From Prevotella sp. (GTDB taxonomy: Bacteria; Bacteroidota; Bacteroidia; Bacteroidales; Bacteroidaceae), in contig JAFSYY010000097.1 in NCBI GenBank assembly GCA_017455845.1, forward strand, positions 1-53,779: 53,779 nucleotides of DNA. Reading direction: 5' to 3'. Shown here in pieces: positions 40,498-48,241 of the stretch (position 1 is the first letter of the stretch; the number at the start of each line of letters is the position of its first letter). The position numbers and the translations under genes were made by a program. The notes below the pieces were generated by a model, which saw only the letters and a program-made list of their open reading frames with translations, ran no database searches and was not told the DNA's origin.

Positions 40498-42873
40498 ATG
40501 AATGATTTGTTGTCACAACTGAATGAGAGCCAGCGCGAAGCGGTGAAATACTGCGACGGTGCCTCGCTGGTGATAGCAGGTGCCGGCTCAGGCAAGACCC
40601 GTGTGCTGACCTATAAGATAGCGTGGCTGCTGCAGGAGCAGGGGCTGAAGCCTTGGAACATCCTGGCACTGACCTTCACCAACAAGGCTGCCCGCGAGAT
40701 GAAAGAGCGCATAGCACGGCTGGTGGGGCCCGACGAGGCCCGCTATCTGAACATGGGCACGTTTCATAGCGTCTTCTCCCATATCCTGCGTGTGGAGGCC
40801 GCGAAGATTGGCTTCGCCTCCAACTTCACCATCTACGACCAGTCGGACGCCCGCTCGCTGGTGAAGAGCATCGTCAAGGAGATGGCCTTGGACGACAAGG
40901 TCTACAAGCCGTCGAGCGTCAGCGACCAGATATCAATGGCCAAGAACCACCTGATTCTGCCCAATGCCTTCGTCAACTGCTCGCTCTATGACAGCAAGCG
41001 CCCCAAGGTGGCCGAGGTCTATGTGCGCTATGCCGAGCGCTGCCGTCAGGCCAATGCGATGGACTTCGACGACCTGCTGGTGCAGACCTTCCTGCTGTTC
41101 CAGAACCATGAGGATGTGCGCCGCAAATACGTGGAGCGTTTCCGTTATGTGCTGGTCGATGAGTACCAGGACACCAACTTCGCCCAGCAGAAGATCGTGC
41201 TGCAACTTACGCAGGACCATCAGCATGTATGTGTGGTGGGCGACGATGCGCAGAGCATCTATAGTTTCCGGGGGGCCAATATCGATAATATATTGAATTT
41301 CAGAGACTCGTACGATGATGCCCGTTTGTTTAAACTGGAGCAGAACTACCGCTCCACGCAACTCATCGTGCAGGCGGCCAACAGCCTGATACGCAAGAAC
41401 GAGCGACAGATACCAAAGGATGTCTACAGCCGCAACGACGAGGGTGAAAGGCTGATGCTCAAGCCTGCCTACAGCGACAAGGAGGAGGCTATCATCGTCT
41501 GCAAGGACATACAGCGGCTGCGCCGGCAGGAGCATGCCGACTATAGCGACTTTGCCATCCTCTACCGCACCAACTCGCAGAGCCGTTCCTTCGAGGAGCA
41601 GATGCGCAAGGACGGCATTCCCTACCGCATCTATGGTGGCCTTAGTTTCTATCAGCGCAAGGAAATCAAGGATGTGATTGCCTATTTCCGGCTGGTGACC
41701 AATCCCAACGACGAAGAGGCTCTGAAGCGTATCATCAACTATCCCACACGCGGCATCGGCGATACCACCCTCAACAAGATTGTGCAGACGGCCACCACGT
41801 ATGGTGTGTCGCTCTGGACGGTTATCTGCCAGCCCACGCTCTTCCATCTGAACATCAGTGCCGCCACGGCGAAGAAGGTGGAGGCCTTCAGGCTGTTGAT
41901 AGAGGGGTGGGCGGCACGCAAGGAGGCTGAGGATGCCTACGTGCTGGGACATGCCATCATCATGGAGAGCGGCATATCCAGGGAGATATACTCCAGCCGT
42001 AACCCCGAGGACATCTCTCGGCAGGAGAACCTGGAGGAGTTTCTCGGCGGTATGCAGGACTTCGTGGAGAGCCGTCGCGAGGAGGGCCTTGGCAACCAGG
42101 TGGCCTTGGGCGACTTCCTGCAGGAGGTGGCGCTGCTCACCGACCTCGACAGCGAGGGCGATGCCGACCAGCCCAAGGTGTCGCTGATGACCATCCATTC
42201 GGCCAAGGGCCTGGAGTTTCCAACGGTGTTTGTCGTGGGCCTGGAGGAAAATATCTTCCCATCGCCCATGTGCACCGGCTCTATGCGCGAACTGGAGGAA
42301 GAGCGTCGTCTGCTCTACGTGGCCATCACCCGTGCCGAGCGTCACTGCATCCTCACCTGTGCCCAGAACCGCTTCCGCTATGGACGCATGGAATATGATA
42401 CGCCCTCGCGCTTCATACGCGACATCGACCCTAAGTTATTGTGCGTAGAAGGCTCCCTTGGTCAACAGGAACCATCGCACCTCGCACCTCGCACCTCGCA
42501 CTTCGAAGCATCGGAATGGATGCAGAACCCGCGTCCCGTGGCCACTCAGTTCCGTGCTGATCCCAGACCACGTCAGGTGGCCCCGCGCAGGCCGGAGCCT
42601 CAGGTGGACCCCTTCAGCAATTCCTTTAAGCGTCAACTCAGCATGGCCAGTGGCGGGCGATTCAAGCCAGTGGCCTCTCCCTCTCCTTCTCCTTCTTCCA
42701 ATTCTCCTTCCTCCCTCAAGGAGGGCAACGTCATCGAGCACCAGCGCTTCGGCATCGGCACAGTGGTCAGGATTGAGGGCACTGGCGAGAACGAGAAGGC
42801 CACGGTGGAGTTTCGTAATGCAGGCACCAAGCAACTGCTGTTGAAGTTTGCCAAGTATCAAATCATATCATAG
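40498..42873 (+). CDS. uvrD: UvrD/PcrA-family DNA helicase
   Basis: A 791-residue superfamily 1A helicase for repair and replication. Motif I is VIAGAGSGKTRVLTYK (near 24-39), Ia is LALTFTNKAAREMKER, II is YVLVDEYQDTNFAQQK, III is VVGDDAQSIYSFRGA, IV is LEQNYRSTQLIV, V is TIHSAKGLEFPTVFVVGLEE and VI is LLYVAITRAE. Two tandem-repeat regions lie in the C-terminal tail: residues about 660-669 (SHLAPRTSHF) from a heptad array at 42475-42502 and a Ser/Pro stretch at about 727-740 from 42676-42717. The last 60 residues (HQRFGIGTVVRIEG) form the usual C-terminal Tudor-like domain. It starts five bases after the flippase gene. Confidence 0.96.
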   Translation: MNDLLSQLNESQREAVKYCDGASLVIAGAGSGKTRVLTYKIAWLLQEQGLKPWNILALTFTNKAAREMKERIARLVGPDEARYLNMGTFHSVFSHILRVEAAKIGFASNFTIYDQSDARSLVKSIVKEMALDDKVYKPSSVSDQISMAKNHLILPNAFVNCSLYDSKRPKVAEVYVRYAERCRQANAMDFDDLLVQTFLLFQNHEDVRRKYVERFRYVLVDEYQDTNFAQQKIVLQLTQDHQHVCVVGDDAQSIYSFRGANIDNILNFRDSYDDARLFKLEQNYRSTQLIVQAANSLIRKNERQIPKDVYSRNDEGERLMLKPAYSDKEEAIIVCKDIQRLRRQEHADYSDFAILYRTNSQSRSFEEQMRKDGIPYRIYGGLSFYQRKEIKDVIAYFRLVTNPNDEEALKRIINYPTRGIGDTTLNKIVQTATTYGVSLWTVICQPTLFHLNISAATAKKVEAFRLLIEGWAARKEAEDAYVLGHAIIMESGISREIYSSRNPEDISRQENLEEFLGGMQDFVESRREEGLGNQVALGDFLQEVALLTDLDSEGDADQPKVSLMTIHSAKGLEFPTVFVVGLEENIFPSPMCTGSMRELEEERRLLYVAITRAERHCILTCAQNRFRYGRMEYDTPSRFIRDIDPKLLCVEGSLGQQEPSHLAPRTSHFEASEWMQNPRPVATQFRADPRPRQVAPRRPEPQVDPFSNSFKRQLSMASGGRFKPVASPSPSPSSNSPSSLKEGNVIEHQRFGIGTVVRIEGTGENEKATVEFRNAGTKQLLLKFAKYQIIS
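42475..42502. repeat. Heptad repeat array inside the UvrD-type gene
   Basis: Units TCGCACC, TCGCACC, TCGCACC, TCGCACT, in frame as SHLAPRTSHF. Confidence 0.9.
42676..42717. repeat. Pyrimidine-rich heptad-like array inside the UvrD-type gene
   Basis: Units TCTCCCT, CTCCTTC, TCCTTCT, TCCAATT, CTCCTTC, CTCCCTC, an imperfect 7-base period coding for a Ser/Pro linker. Similar units recur at 45872-45913. Confidence 0.6.
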
Positions 42874-42878
42874 CATAT

Positions 42879-43649
42879 ATGCGCTTCTTTATCACTCTGA
42901 GTTACGACGGCACGCGTTTCCACGGCTGGCAGGTACAGCCCAACGGCATCTCGGTGCAGGGCGAGTTACAGCGGGCCTTGTCGTTGCTGCTGCGTCAGGA
43001 TGTCCAGGTAACGGGTGCCGGTCGTACCGATGCCGGTGTGCATGCCCGTATGATGGTGGCCCATTTCGACTTGGCATCCCTTTCCTCCTCCCTCGCATCT
43101 CCTCCCTCGCACCTCGTACCTCGCACCTCCCTCCAACAACTGGCATACAAGTTGAACAGGCTGCTGCCTCAGGATATTGCCGTGCAGCGTGTGGAGCCCG
43201 TCAGCGACGATATGCACGCCCGTTTCTCGGCCACTTCGCGTACCTATTATTATTATATACACACGGAGAAATCGCCTTTTGAGCGTCATTACTCCTGTGA
43301 ACTCCATTATCCGCTGGACTTCCAGAAGATGAACGAGGCAGCACGCATGCTGCTGGATTATGAGGATTTCGGTGCCTTCTGCAAGAGCCATGCCGACGTG
43401 AAGACTACGCTTTGCAAAGTGACTTGTGCCCAGTGGCACCAGACATCGCCCTCTGCCTGGTATTTCGAGATTACCGCCAACCGCTTCCTGCGTAATATGG
43501 TGCGTGCCGTTGTGGGCACACTGATCGAAGTGGGGCGGGGCCGCATGACGTTGGACGATTTCCGGCGTGTCATAGAGGGTAAGCGTCGCACCGAGGCCGG
43601 TGAGTCGATGCCCGCCAACGCCCTCTTCCTCGTTGACATTAAGTATTAA
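42879..43649 (+). CDS. truA: tRNA pseudouridine synthase A
   Basis: Makes pseudouridine at positions 38-40 of tRNA. The 256-residue protein has the catalytic Asp in VTGAGRTDAGVHARMMV, the N-terminal FITLSYDGTRFHGWQVQPNG and the end NRFLRNMVRAVVGTLIEVGR. A seven-unit heptad array (43084-43132) inserts SLASPPSHLVPRTS at about residues 69-85, just after the catalytic loop and before LAYKLNRLLPQDI. The insert lies in a place where loop length varies, and the frame is kept. It follows the UvrD-type gene by five bases. Confidence 0.96.
   Translation: MRFFITLSYDGTRFHGWQVQPNGISVQGELQRALSLLLRQDVQVTGAGRTDAGVHARMMVAHFDLASLSSSLASPPSHLVPRTSLQQLAYKLNRLLPQDIAVQRVEPVSDDMHARFSATSRTYYYYIHTEKSPFERHYSCELHYPLDFQKMNEAARMLLDYEDFGAFCKSHADVKTTLCKVTCAQWHQTSPSAWYFEITANRFLRNMVRAVVGTLIEVGRGRMTLDDFRRVIEGKRRTEAGESMPANALFLVDIKY
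43084..43132. repeat. Heptad repeat array inside truA
   Basis: Seven units: CCTCCTC, CCTCGCA, TCTCCTC, CCTCGCA, CCTCGTA, CCTCGCA, CCTCCCT. Confidence 0.9.
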
Positions 43650-43668
43650 CCATCAAGACTTAGGAGAT

Positions 43669-44586
43669 ATGTGGTTAATTTTAACATTCCTTTCCGCTGC
43701 CTTTCTGGGCATCTATGATTCACTGAAGAAAAAGGCATTGAAGGACAATGCCGTGATTCCCATCTTGTTTCTCAACACGCTGTTCTCGTCGCTCATCTTC
43801 CTGCCGTTCATCATCGTGAGCGGCACTACCGATATGCTCGACGGCAGCATCTTCCATGTGGGCAGCGGTGGCTGGGAAGTGCATCAATACATCGTACTGA
43901 AAGCCCTGATCGTGCTCTCGTCGTGGGTGCTTGGCTATTTCGGCATGAAACACCTGCCGCTGACCATCGTAGGACCTATCAACGCCACGCGGCCCGTGAT
44001 GGTGCTGGTAGGTGCGCTGCTGTTCTTTGGCGAGCGTCTCAACGTGTGGCAGTGGATAGGCGTGCTGCTGGCCGTCGTGTCGTTCCTGCTGCTGAGTCGT
44101 AGCGGCAAGAAAGAGGGCATCGACTTCAAGCACGACCACTGGATATACATGATTGTGGGGGCTGCCGTGATGGGAGCCATCAGCGGACTCTACGACAAAT
44201 ACCTCATGGCACCTGTGAGCGAGGGCGGGGTAGGGCTCGACCGCATGATGGTGCAGTCGTGGTATAATATCTACCAGTGCCTGATGATGCTTGCCATGCT
44301 GATGCTGCTGTGGTGGCCCAAGCACAAGGACACGACACCATTCCACTGGGACTGGGCCATCATTGGCGTCAGTATCTTCCTTTCCACGGCCGACTTCATG
44401 TATTTCTATGCCTTGTCGCTGCCGGCAGCCATGATCAGCATCGTGTCGATGGTGCGTCGTGGCTCGGTCATCGTCTCTTTCCTCTGCGGTGCTGCCTTCT
44501 TCCATGAAAAGAACCTGAAGGCCAAAGCCGTTGACCTGGCCCTCGTGCTGCTGGGCATGATTTTCCTCTATATCGGCAGTAAATAA
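43669..44586 (+). CDS. EamA/DMT-superfamily transporter
   Basis: A 305-residue membrane protein with ten predicted spans in two five-span halves. Family features are AAFLGIYDSLKKKALKDNAV at the start, LPLTIVGPINATRPVMVLVGALLFFGERL in the first half and SLPAAMISIVSMVRRGSVIVSFL in the second. It probably exports or imports a small metabolite. The ATG at 43669 gives the natural start of the first span; an upstream in-frame ATG lies within truA. It follows truA by 19 bases. Confidence 0.9.
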   Translation: MWLILTFLSAAFLGIYDSLKKKALKDNAVIPILFLNTLFSSLIFLPFIIVSGTTDMLDGSIFHVGSGGWEVHQYIVLKALIVLSSWVLGYFGMKHLPLTIVGPINATRPVMVLVGALLFFGERLNVWQWIGVLLAVVSFLLLSRSGKKEGIDFKHDHWIYMIVGAAVMGAISGLYDKYLMAPVSEGGVGLDRMMVQSWYNIYQCLMMLAMLMLLWWPKHKDTTPFHWDWAIIGVSIFLSTADFMYFYALSLPAAMISIVSMVRRGSVIVSFLCGAAFFHEKNLKAKAVDLALVLLGMIFLYIGSK

Positions 44587-44595
44587 TTGAATCAA

Positions 44596-45048
44596 CCTGA
44601 AAAAGTCCGACCTGGTGCGGTTGGAAACAGACCGACTTACATCGCTAACCCGGTCTGGTTTTCTAACCGCAAGCGGTCTTTCAAAAAATAAAAAAAACAA
44701 ATAAAAACATTTTCTATCCTGGCACCCTCGTACCCCGTACCCCCGAAACACGTGCTAAGAAAGGCGGTTTTTATTTGTTTTTTTTGTTTTTATTTGTTTT
44801 TGATTAGACGCGCAGCGTTCCAAAAGGGATGAAACAGACCGAGTTTGCAGCGTAAACACGTTAGTTCCAACCGCACAGGTCGAAAAAGTCCGCTATCGCA
44901 AAAGAACAAGCCGCATGGCACTCCCCTCCCTTCCAAGGGGAGGGGCAGGGGTGGGGTCTGTATATTCCTGCCACTGAACAAGTTTGTCACCCCACCCCTA
45001 CCCCTCCCCTACATGGGAGGGGAGTGCCATGCGGCTTGTTCGCTGCGG
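44596..45048. repeat. Nested inverted repeats between convergent genes
   Basis: Three palindromic pairs are nested or adjacent. CGACCTGGTGCGGTTGGAAA near 44610-44630 pairs with TTCCAACCGCACAGGTCG (44865-44883). An AT-rich arm near 44680-44708 (AAAAAAACAAATAAAAAC) pairs with GTTTTTATTTG and TTTATTTG runs at 44770-44805. GAACAAGCCGCATGGCACTC (from 44904, 27 bases) pairs perfectly with its complement ending at about 45041, with C/T-rich GGGGAGGGGCAGGGGTGGGG arms between. No gene lies in 44587-45084. It lies between the transporter gene and the convergent beta-barrel gene, so a role in ending transcription is possible. Confidence 0.85.
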
Positions 45049-45084
45049 TAGCAGGGACTTTTTAAAGTGGGCTCAGTTTTATTA

Positions 45085-46275
45085 TTATTTCAGATTAAGC
45101 CTCAAGCCCAGATTCAGGTTAAGACTGAAGGGCTTGTCCTGATAGAAGGTGGGGATGTCGCTGCCATTGTCGAAATAATAGCCTATGCCTGGCTCTGCGT
45201 AGATGCTGAACCGATGGGTAAGGTTTAACTCCGCCCCGATACCACCATTTACAGAGAACTGCAAGGGATGGATGCTGATGCTTTCTTCCTGTTCCAGTCC
45301 CTTTGTTGTAGTATGTAGTCTGCCGTTCACCATCTTCTCCACCATTCCACCCCCTGAGACGTAGAAGTTGACACGGCGGCTGGACCATAGTTGAAAACTG
45401 ACATTGACAGGTATGCCTATATACGACAAGGTCTGTTCTGCTGTTGCCCCACCACCCCACTTGTAGTCTGAGCGAAGGCGGGTGTAAGCCAGTCCGCTCT
45501 CAACGCTCCACCTGTCACTGAGACGATAGCGGAGGGACAGTCCGAAGCGTACAGGCAGATGGTGGTTTACGGCAACGGGGATACCAGGATACTCCTCATC
45601 TATATTTGAGAAGAGTTCTGTTGTTTTTCCGTCCACGCCATTCTCTGGGGTGAGGTGTTCATTCTTATCTACTGGCACGCCCCCATATTCAGACAATCTG
45701 TCACCACCCGCCAAGCCATTCGACAAATAGACCTGTGCCATCAGGCGACTATCGGTGGTTGGTTGTTTACGGACGAAGGAAGGCTCATCCAACGTCTGGC
45801 GCTTGGGCATTTCGCCAACCGTCTGGGTTTGATGAGTCGCTTGCTGTTCGCGAGGTTCCTCTGGCTCACCATTCCTTCCTCCTTCCTCCTTTCTCCCTTC
45901 TCCCTCCTCCTTGGAGGTAGCCATCGCCATGAACTGAGTATGTGGAGCCTGCACTGGGGTTCTGTTCCCTTGTGCATCGATGGGTTCATCCTTCTTTTGT
46001 TGTGGTAAGTCCGTTATATGACTGACGGCAGGCTCCACCTTATTATATATATAAGGTACTTCGTCGTGATGCCTGTTCAACGCCAGATAGGCCCCTGTTA
46101 CAACGACCAGCGCCACGACAGCCGCCGCCACCCTGCGCATCCACATCGGGACCACTTTAGCCTTCTGCCTATTCTTGGCCAGCGCCTTGTCGAGCACCTC
46201 CCACGACACCTCAGGGGCAGGCCGTCGGTAGTCTGCCATCTTCTGTTGCATCTGTTGTCTCCATTGTTCTTTCAT
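45085..46275 (-). CDS. Beta-barrel protein with N-terminal single membrane span, partner of an ECF sigma factor
   Basis: A 396-residue protein whose first 45 residues are soluble and charged (MKEQWRQQMQQKMADYRRPA), followed by one hydrophobic span (about 48-66, RRVAAAVVALVVVTGAYLAL). Residues 67-210 are low-complexity and polar; the C-terminal ~190 residues are amphipathic strands of an outer membrane beta-barrel (FGLSLRYRLSDRWSVESGLA, FYVSGGGMVEKMV, FSIYAEPGIGYYF) ending LNLGLRLNLK. Its ATG overlaps the sigma gene by four bases. An anti-sigma-like cytoplasmic head joined to a barrel is the inferred design, seen in other Bacteroidetes. Residues about 121-134 come from a heptad array. Confidence 0.82.
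   Translation of the reverse strand: MKEQWRQQMQQKMADYRRPAPEVSWEVLDKALAKNRQKAKVVPMWMRRVAAAVVALVVVTGAYLALNRHHDEVPYIYNKVEPAVSHITDLPQQKKDEPIDAQGNRTPVQAPHTQFMAMATSKEEGEGRKEEGGRNGEPEEPREQQATHQTQTVGEMPKRQTLDEPSFVRKQPTTDSRLMAQVYLSNGLAGGDRLSEYGGVPVDKNEHLTPENGVDGKTTELFSNIDEEYPGIPVAVNHHLPVRFGLSLRYRLSDRWSVESGLAYTRLRSDYKWGGGATAEQTLSYIGIPVNVSFQLWSSRRVNFYVSGGGMVEKMVNGRLHTTTKGLEQEESISIHPLQFSVNGGIGAELNLTHRFSIYAEPGIGYYFDNGSDIPTFYQDKPFSLNLNLGLRLNLK
45872..45913. repeat. Pyrimidine-rich heptad array inside the beta-barrel gene
   Basis: Six units: TTCCTTC, CTCCTTC, CTCCTTT, CTCCCTT, CTCCCTC, CTCCTTG. In frame on the minus strand as EEGEGRKEEGGRNG. Confidence 0.85.
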
Positions 46276-46832
46276 CGTGGGAAGTGTTTGTCGTTATACT
46301 GTCTGATCATTTTTGCAAGCAGGTTCTTGGCCCTGCTGAGTTGAGAGGCTGATGACTTCTCTTTGATGCCGAGTAGCGAGGCTATCTCCTGATGACTCAT
46401 GTCCTCGAAGACGTAGAGGTTGAATACCGTCCGATAGCCTATGGGCAACAGGCTCACCATCCGATGAATCTCGTCAGGCGGCACGTCGCTGACGGGCGGG
46501 TCGTCACCCTCCTCCGGCTCGTCGGCCACCTCATGGTCCAAAAGCAACAACTCGCGTCGTTTCGTGTCTCTCAGGAATCTCAGCGACTCGTTGACCACGA
46601 TTCTCGAAGCCCAAGCCTTGAGCGAGCCCGCTCCACTATAAGTAAAGCCTGAGATATGGGTAATGATGTGGATGAGCGACTCCTGGAACACGTCCTTCAT
46701 GTCGTCCTCATCGGTAATGTAGCGCGAACAGACGCCTGCCAGTTGCTCGGCGTAGAGAGTACAGAACTCGCGCATCGCCCCGTTGTCACCGTTGCGAAGC
46801 CGCTCTGCCAAGCGCTGTTCGTCAATTTTCAA
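46272..46832 (-). CDS. ECF-subfamily RNA polymerase sigma factor
   Basis: A 186-residue sigma-70 family factor. Region 2 is visible in MREFCTLYAEQLAGVCSRYI, then DDMKDVFQESLIHIITHISG and LKAWASRIVVNESLRFLRD; region 4 is in LLPIGYRTVFNLYVFEDMSH and QEIASLLGIKEKSSASQLSR. The linker between them is acidic (DEPEEGDDPP). It starts three bases after the serpin gene and overlaps the beta-barrel gene. The three genes therefore form one operon in which the sigma factor probably responds to the beta-barrel partner. Its target promoters are unknown. Confidence 0.94.
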   Translation of the reverse strand: MKIDEQRLAERLRNGDNGAMREFCTLYAEQLAGVCSRYITDEDDMKDVFQESLIHIITHISGFTYSGAGSLKAWASRIVVNESLRFLRDTKRRELLLLDHEVADEPEEGDDPPVSDVPPDEIHRMVSLLPIGYRTVFNLYVFEDMSHQEIASLLGIKEKSSASQLSRAKNLLAKMIRQYNDKHFPR

Positions 46833-46835
46833 TGT

Positions 46836-48119
46836 TCAGTCTCCCAGATATTGTCCGATAAAGAAGATGGCTCCTGTCGATTGCTCGCTGATGACATAGA
46901 GGAACGGTCGGGTGGCATGGAAGTTGACGCGCCGTGGCTCGGAAGGCATTGCCGTCATTTCCATGCCAATCACGGTGATAGCCGCCGCCTCCGTACCCTC
47001 TTCGTTGAGTTTGATTTTCGCCACCTGCTTCATCATACCGATATAGGTGGGGACATTACAGAAGTTGGGGAATTCCGCAAGCCTGAAATCAAAAGCGCTC
47101 GGCATGCCCAGTGCGGGCATAATAGTCGTGAGGTCTACATCCGACTTCGACTCAAAGCGAGGCAGTTTCACGTTGACGACGGCACTGCCCATCCACTGGT
47201 ATCTCTGCCAGGTCTGGGCAGTGAGCGTCACAAGAATATCGCTGATGGTCTTGCCCTCCTTGGGCAGCAGGATGGTCATGGAATAGGCATTGTTGCCGTA
47301 TGGCAGGCGGAGCACCTGACAATCGTCCGATTCAGCGTAGTTGAATTCATGCTCCTGGTGCATCATCGCCACCTGTGTCTCACCGCCATACCCCTTAAAC
47401 GCTTCGTTCTTCGTATTGTTCTTGTCGAACTTCTCCGCCCAGGCGCCTTTGAAATAGATGGCGTTGAGCAGATAACTGACAGCCTCCGGATTGAACTCGT
47501 CCTCCGTCAGCACCTCGGGAATCATGCCCTCCGTGTGGTCGTTGCCCCATTTGTTGATGACGTCGCGTGTCTTGCCGTCAGCGAAATTGCGCGTCTCGGG
47601 GTCAGCGTTGTAGTAGGTCTTTGCTTTCGTGATGAAGTCCGTCTTCAGTTCGTAGCCCTTGTTCATGTAGATGGTGTTGGCTATCATCACCTTCGTCAGT
47701 TTGTCCAGTTTGGGGGCCTCTGTCAGCATCTTGCGGCAGAACGCGTTGATGCCGTCGGCTCCCGCCTCACCAAAGCCCAGCACCTTATTGATCTCTGCCT
47801 GCGTCTGGCCGGCGGCACCATTGTTCAGCATGCCCAGCGCGTATGTGATACTGATGGGCGACACGATCTCGCTCTTCTGCGAGGTCACTTGACGAAACAG
47901 GTTGAAGGCGAAGTCGTTGTTGCTACTCACCAGTTCCTGCTCGGCCCGCGTCAGCGAGATGTCGTGCCGCTCGTTGTCCTCGTTAGGCTGCGGCTCGTCG
48001 CTCTCGGTAGGCAGCGGCTCGTCGGGAGTCAACTGCTCTTCACTGCTACTACTGCTGCATCCTGCAGTCATCACTGCCGTCATCAGGGCGACGGCTACCC
48101 AAAGTACGTTCTTTTTCAT
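46836..48119 (-). CDS. Serpin-family protease inhibitor, lipoprotein
   Basis: A 427-residue serpin with a lipoprotein signal (MKKNVLWVAVALMTAVMTAG then Cys, lipobox VMTAGC). The core motifs are visible: NDFAFNLFRQVTSQKSEIVS, SPISITYALGMLNNGAAGQT, FKGAWAEKFDKNNTKNEAF. The hinge of the reactive-centre loop, EEGTEAAAITVIGMEM (373-388), keeps the small residues needed for inhibition; by the standard 17-residue count P1-P1' would be Thr389-Ala390. It would sit on the cell surface or periplasmic side and inhibit a serine protease, perhaps a host or competitor elastase-like one; this target is an inference. It heads the serpin-sigma-barrel operon. Confidence 0.95.
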   Translation of the reverse strand: MKKNVLWVAVALMTAVMTAGCSSSSSEEQLTPDEPLPTESDEPQPNEDNERHDISLTRAEQELVSSNNDFAFNLFRQVTSQKSEIVSPISITYALGMLNNGAAGQTQAEINKVLGFGEAGADGINAFCRKMLTEAPKLDKLTKVMIANTIYMNKGYELKTDFITKAKTYYNADPETRNFADGKTRDVINKWGNDHTEGMIPEVLTEDEFNPEAVSYLLNAIYFKGAWAEKFDKNNTKNEAFKGYGGETQVAMMHQEHEFNYAESDDCQVLRLPYGNNAYSMTILLPKEGKTISDILVTLTAQTWQRYQWMGSAVVNVKLPRFESKSDVDLTTIMPALGMPSAFDFRLAEFPNFCNVPTYIGMMKQVAKIKLNEEGTEAAAITVIGMEMTAMPSEPRRVNFHATRPFLYVISEQSTGAIFFIGQYLGD

Positions 48120-48127
48120 ATTGCGTG

Positions 48128-48135
48128 CAAAGTTA
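48128..48135 (-). promoter_or_regulatory. -7 box of the serpin operon promoter
   Basis: TAACTTTG on the minus strand, eight bases before the ATG at 48119. The leader would be very short. The -33 element is weak. Confidence 0.7.
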
Positions 48136-48229
48136 GTTGTTTTCTTCTATATAAACCCGGAAATCAGGAAATACTGCACGCAAAATAGTTAAATGATGTT
48201 ATTTCGGTGATGATAGCGAAGATTTATAC

Positions 48230-48237
48230 TACCTTTG
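48230..48237 (+). promoter_or_regulatory. -7 box of the cbiJ promoter, almost touching the start codon
   Basis: TACCTTTG ends four bases before the ATG at 48242, so the transcript would begin at or inside the start codon: a leaderless mRNA. The -33 element is weak. Confidence 0.7.
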
Positions 48238-48241
48238 CGGC

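Noticed and set aside
46656-48188. Plus-strand open frame (510 codons) opposite the serpin gene
   Set aside because: The serpin fold motifs, lipobox and promoter are on the minus strand.
48138-48241. Cobalamin riboswitch upstream of cbiJ
   Set aside because: The promoter -7 box ends four bases before the ATG, leaving no room for a riboswitch, and no B12-box-like sequence is seen.
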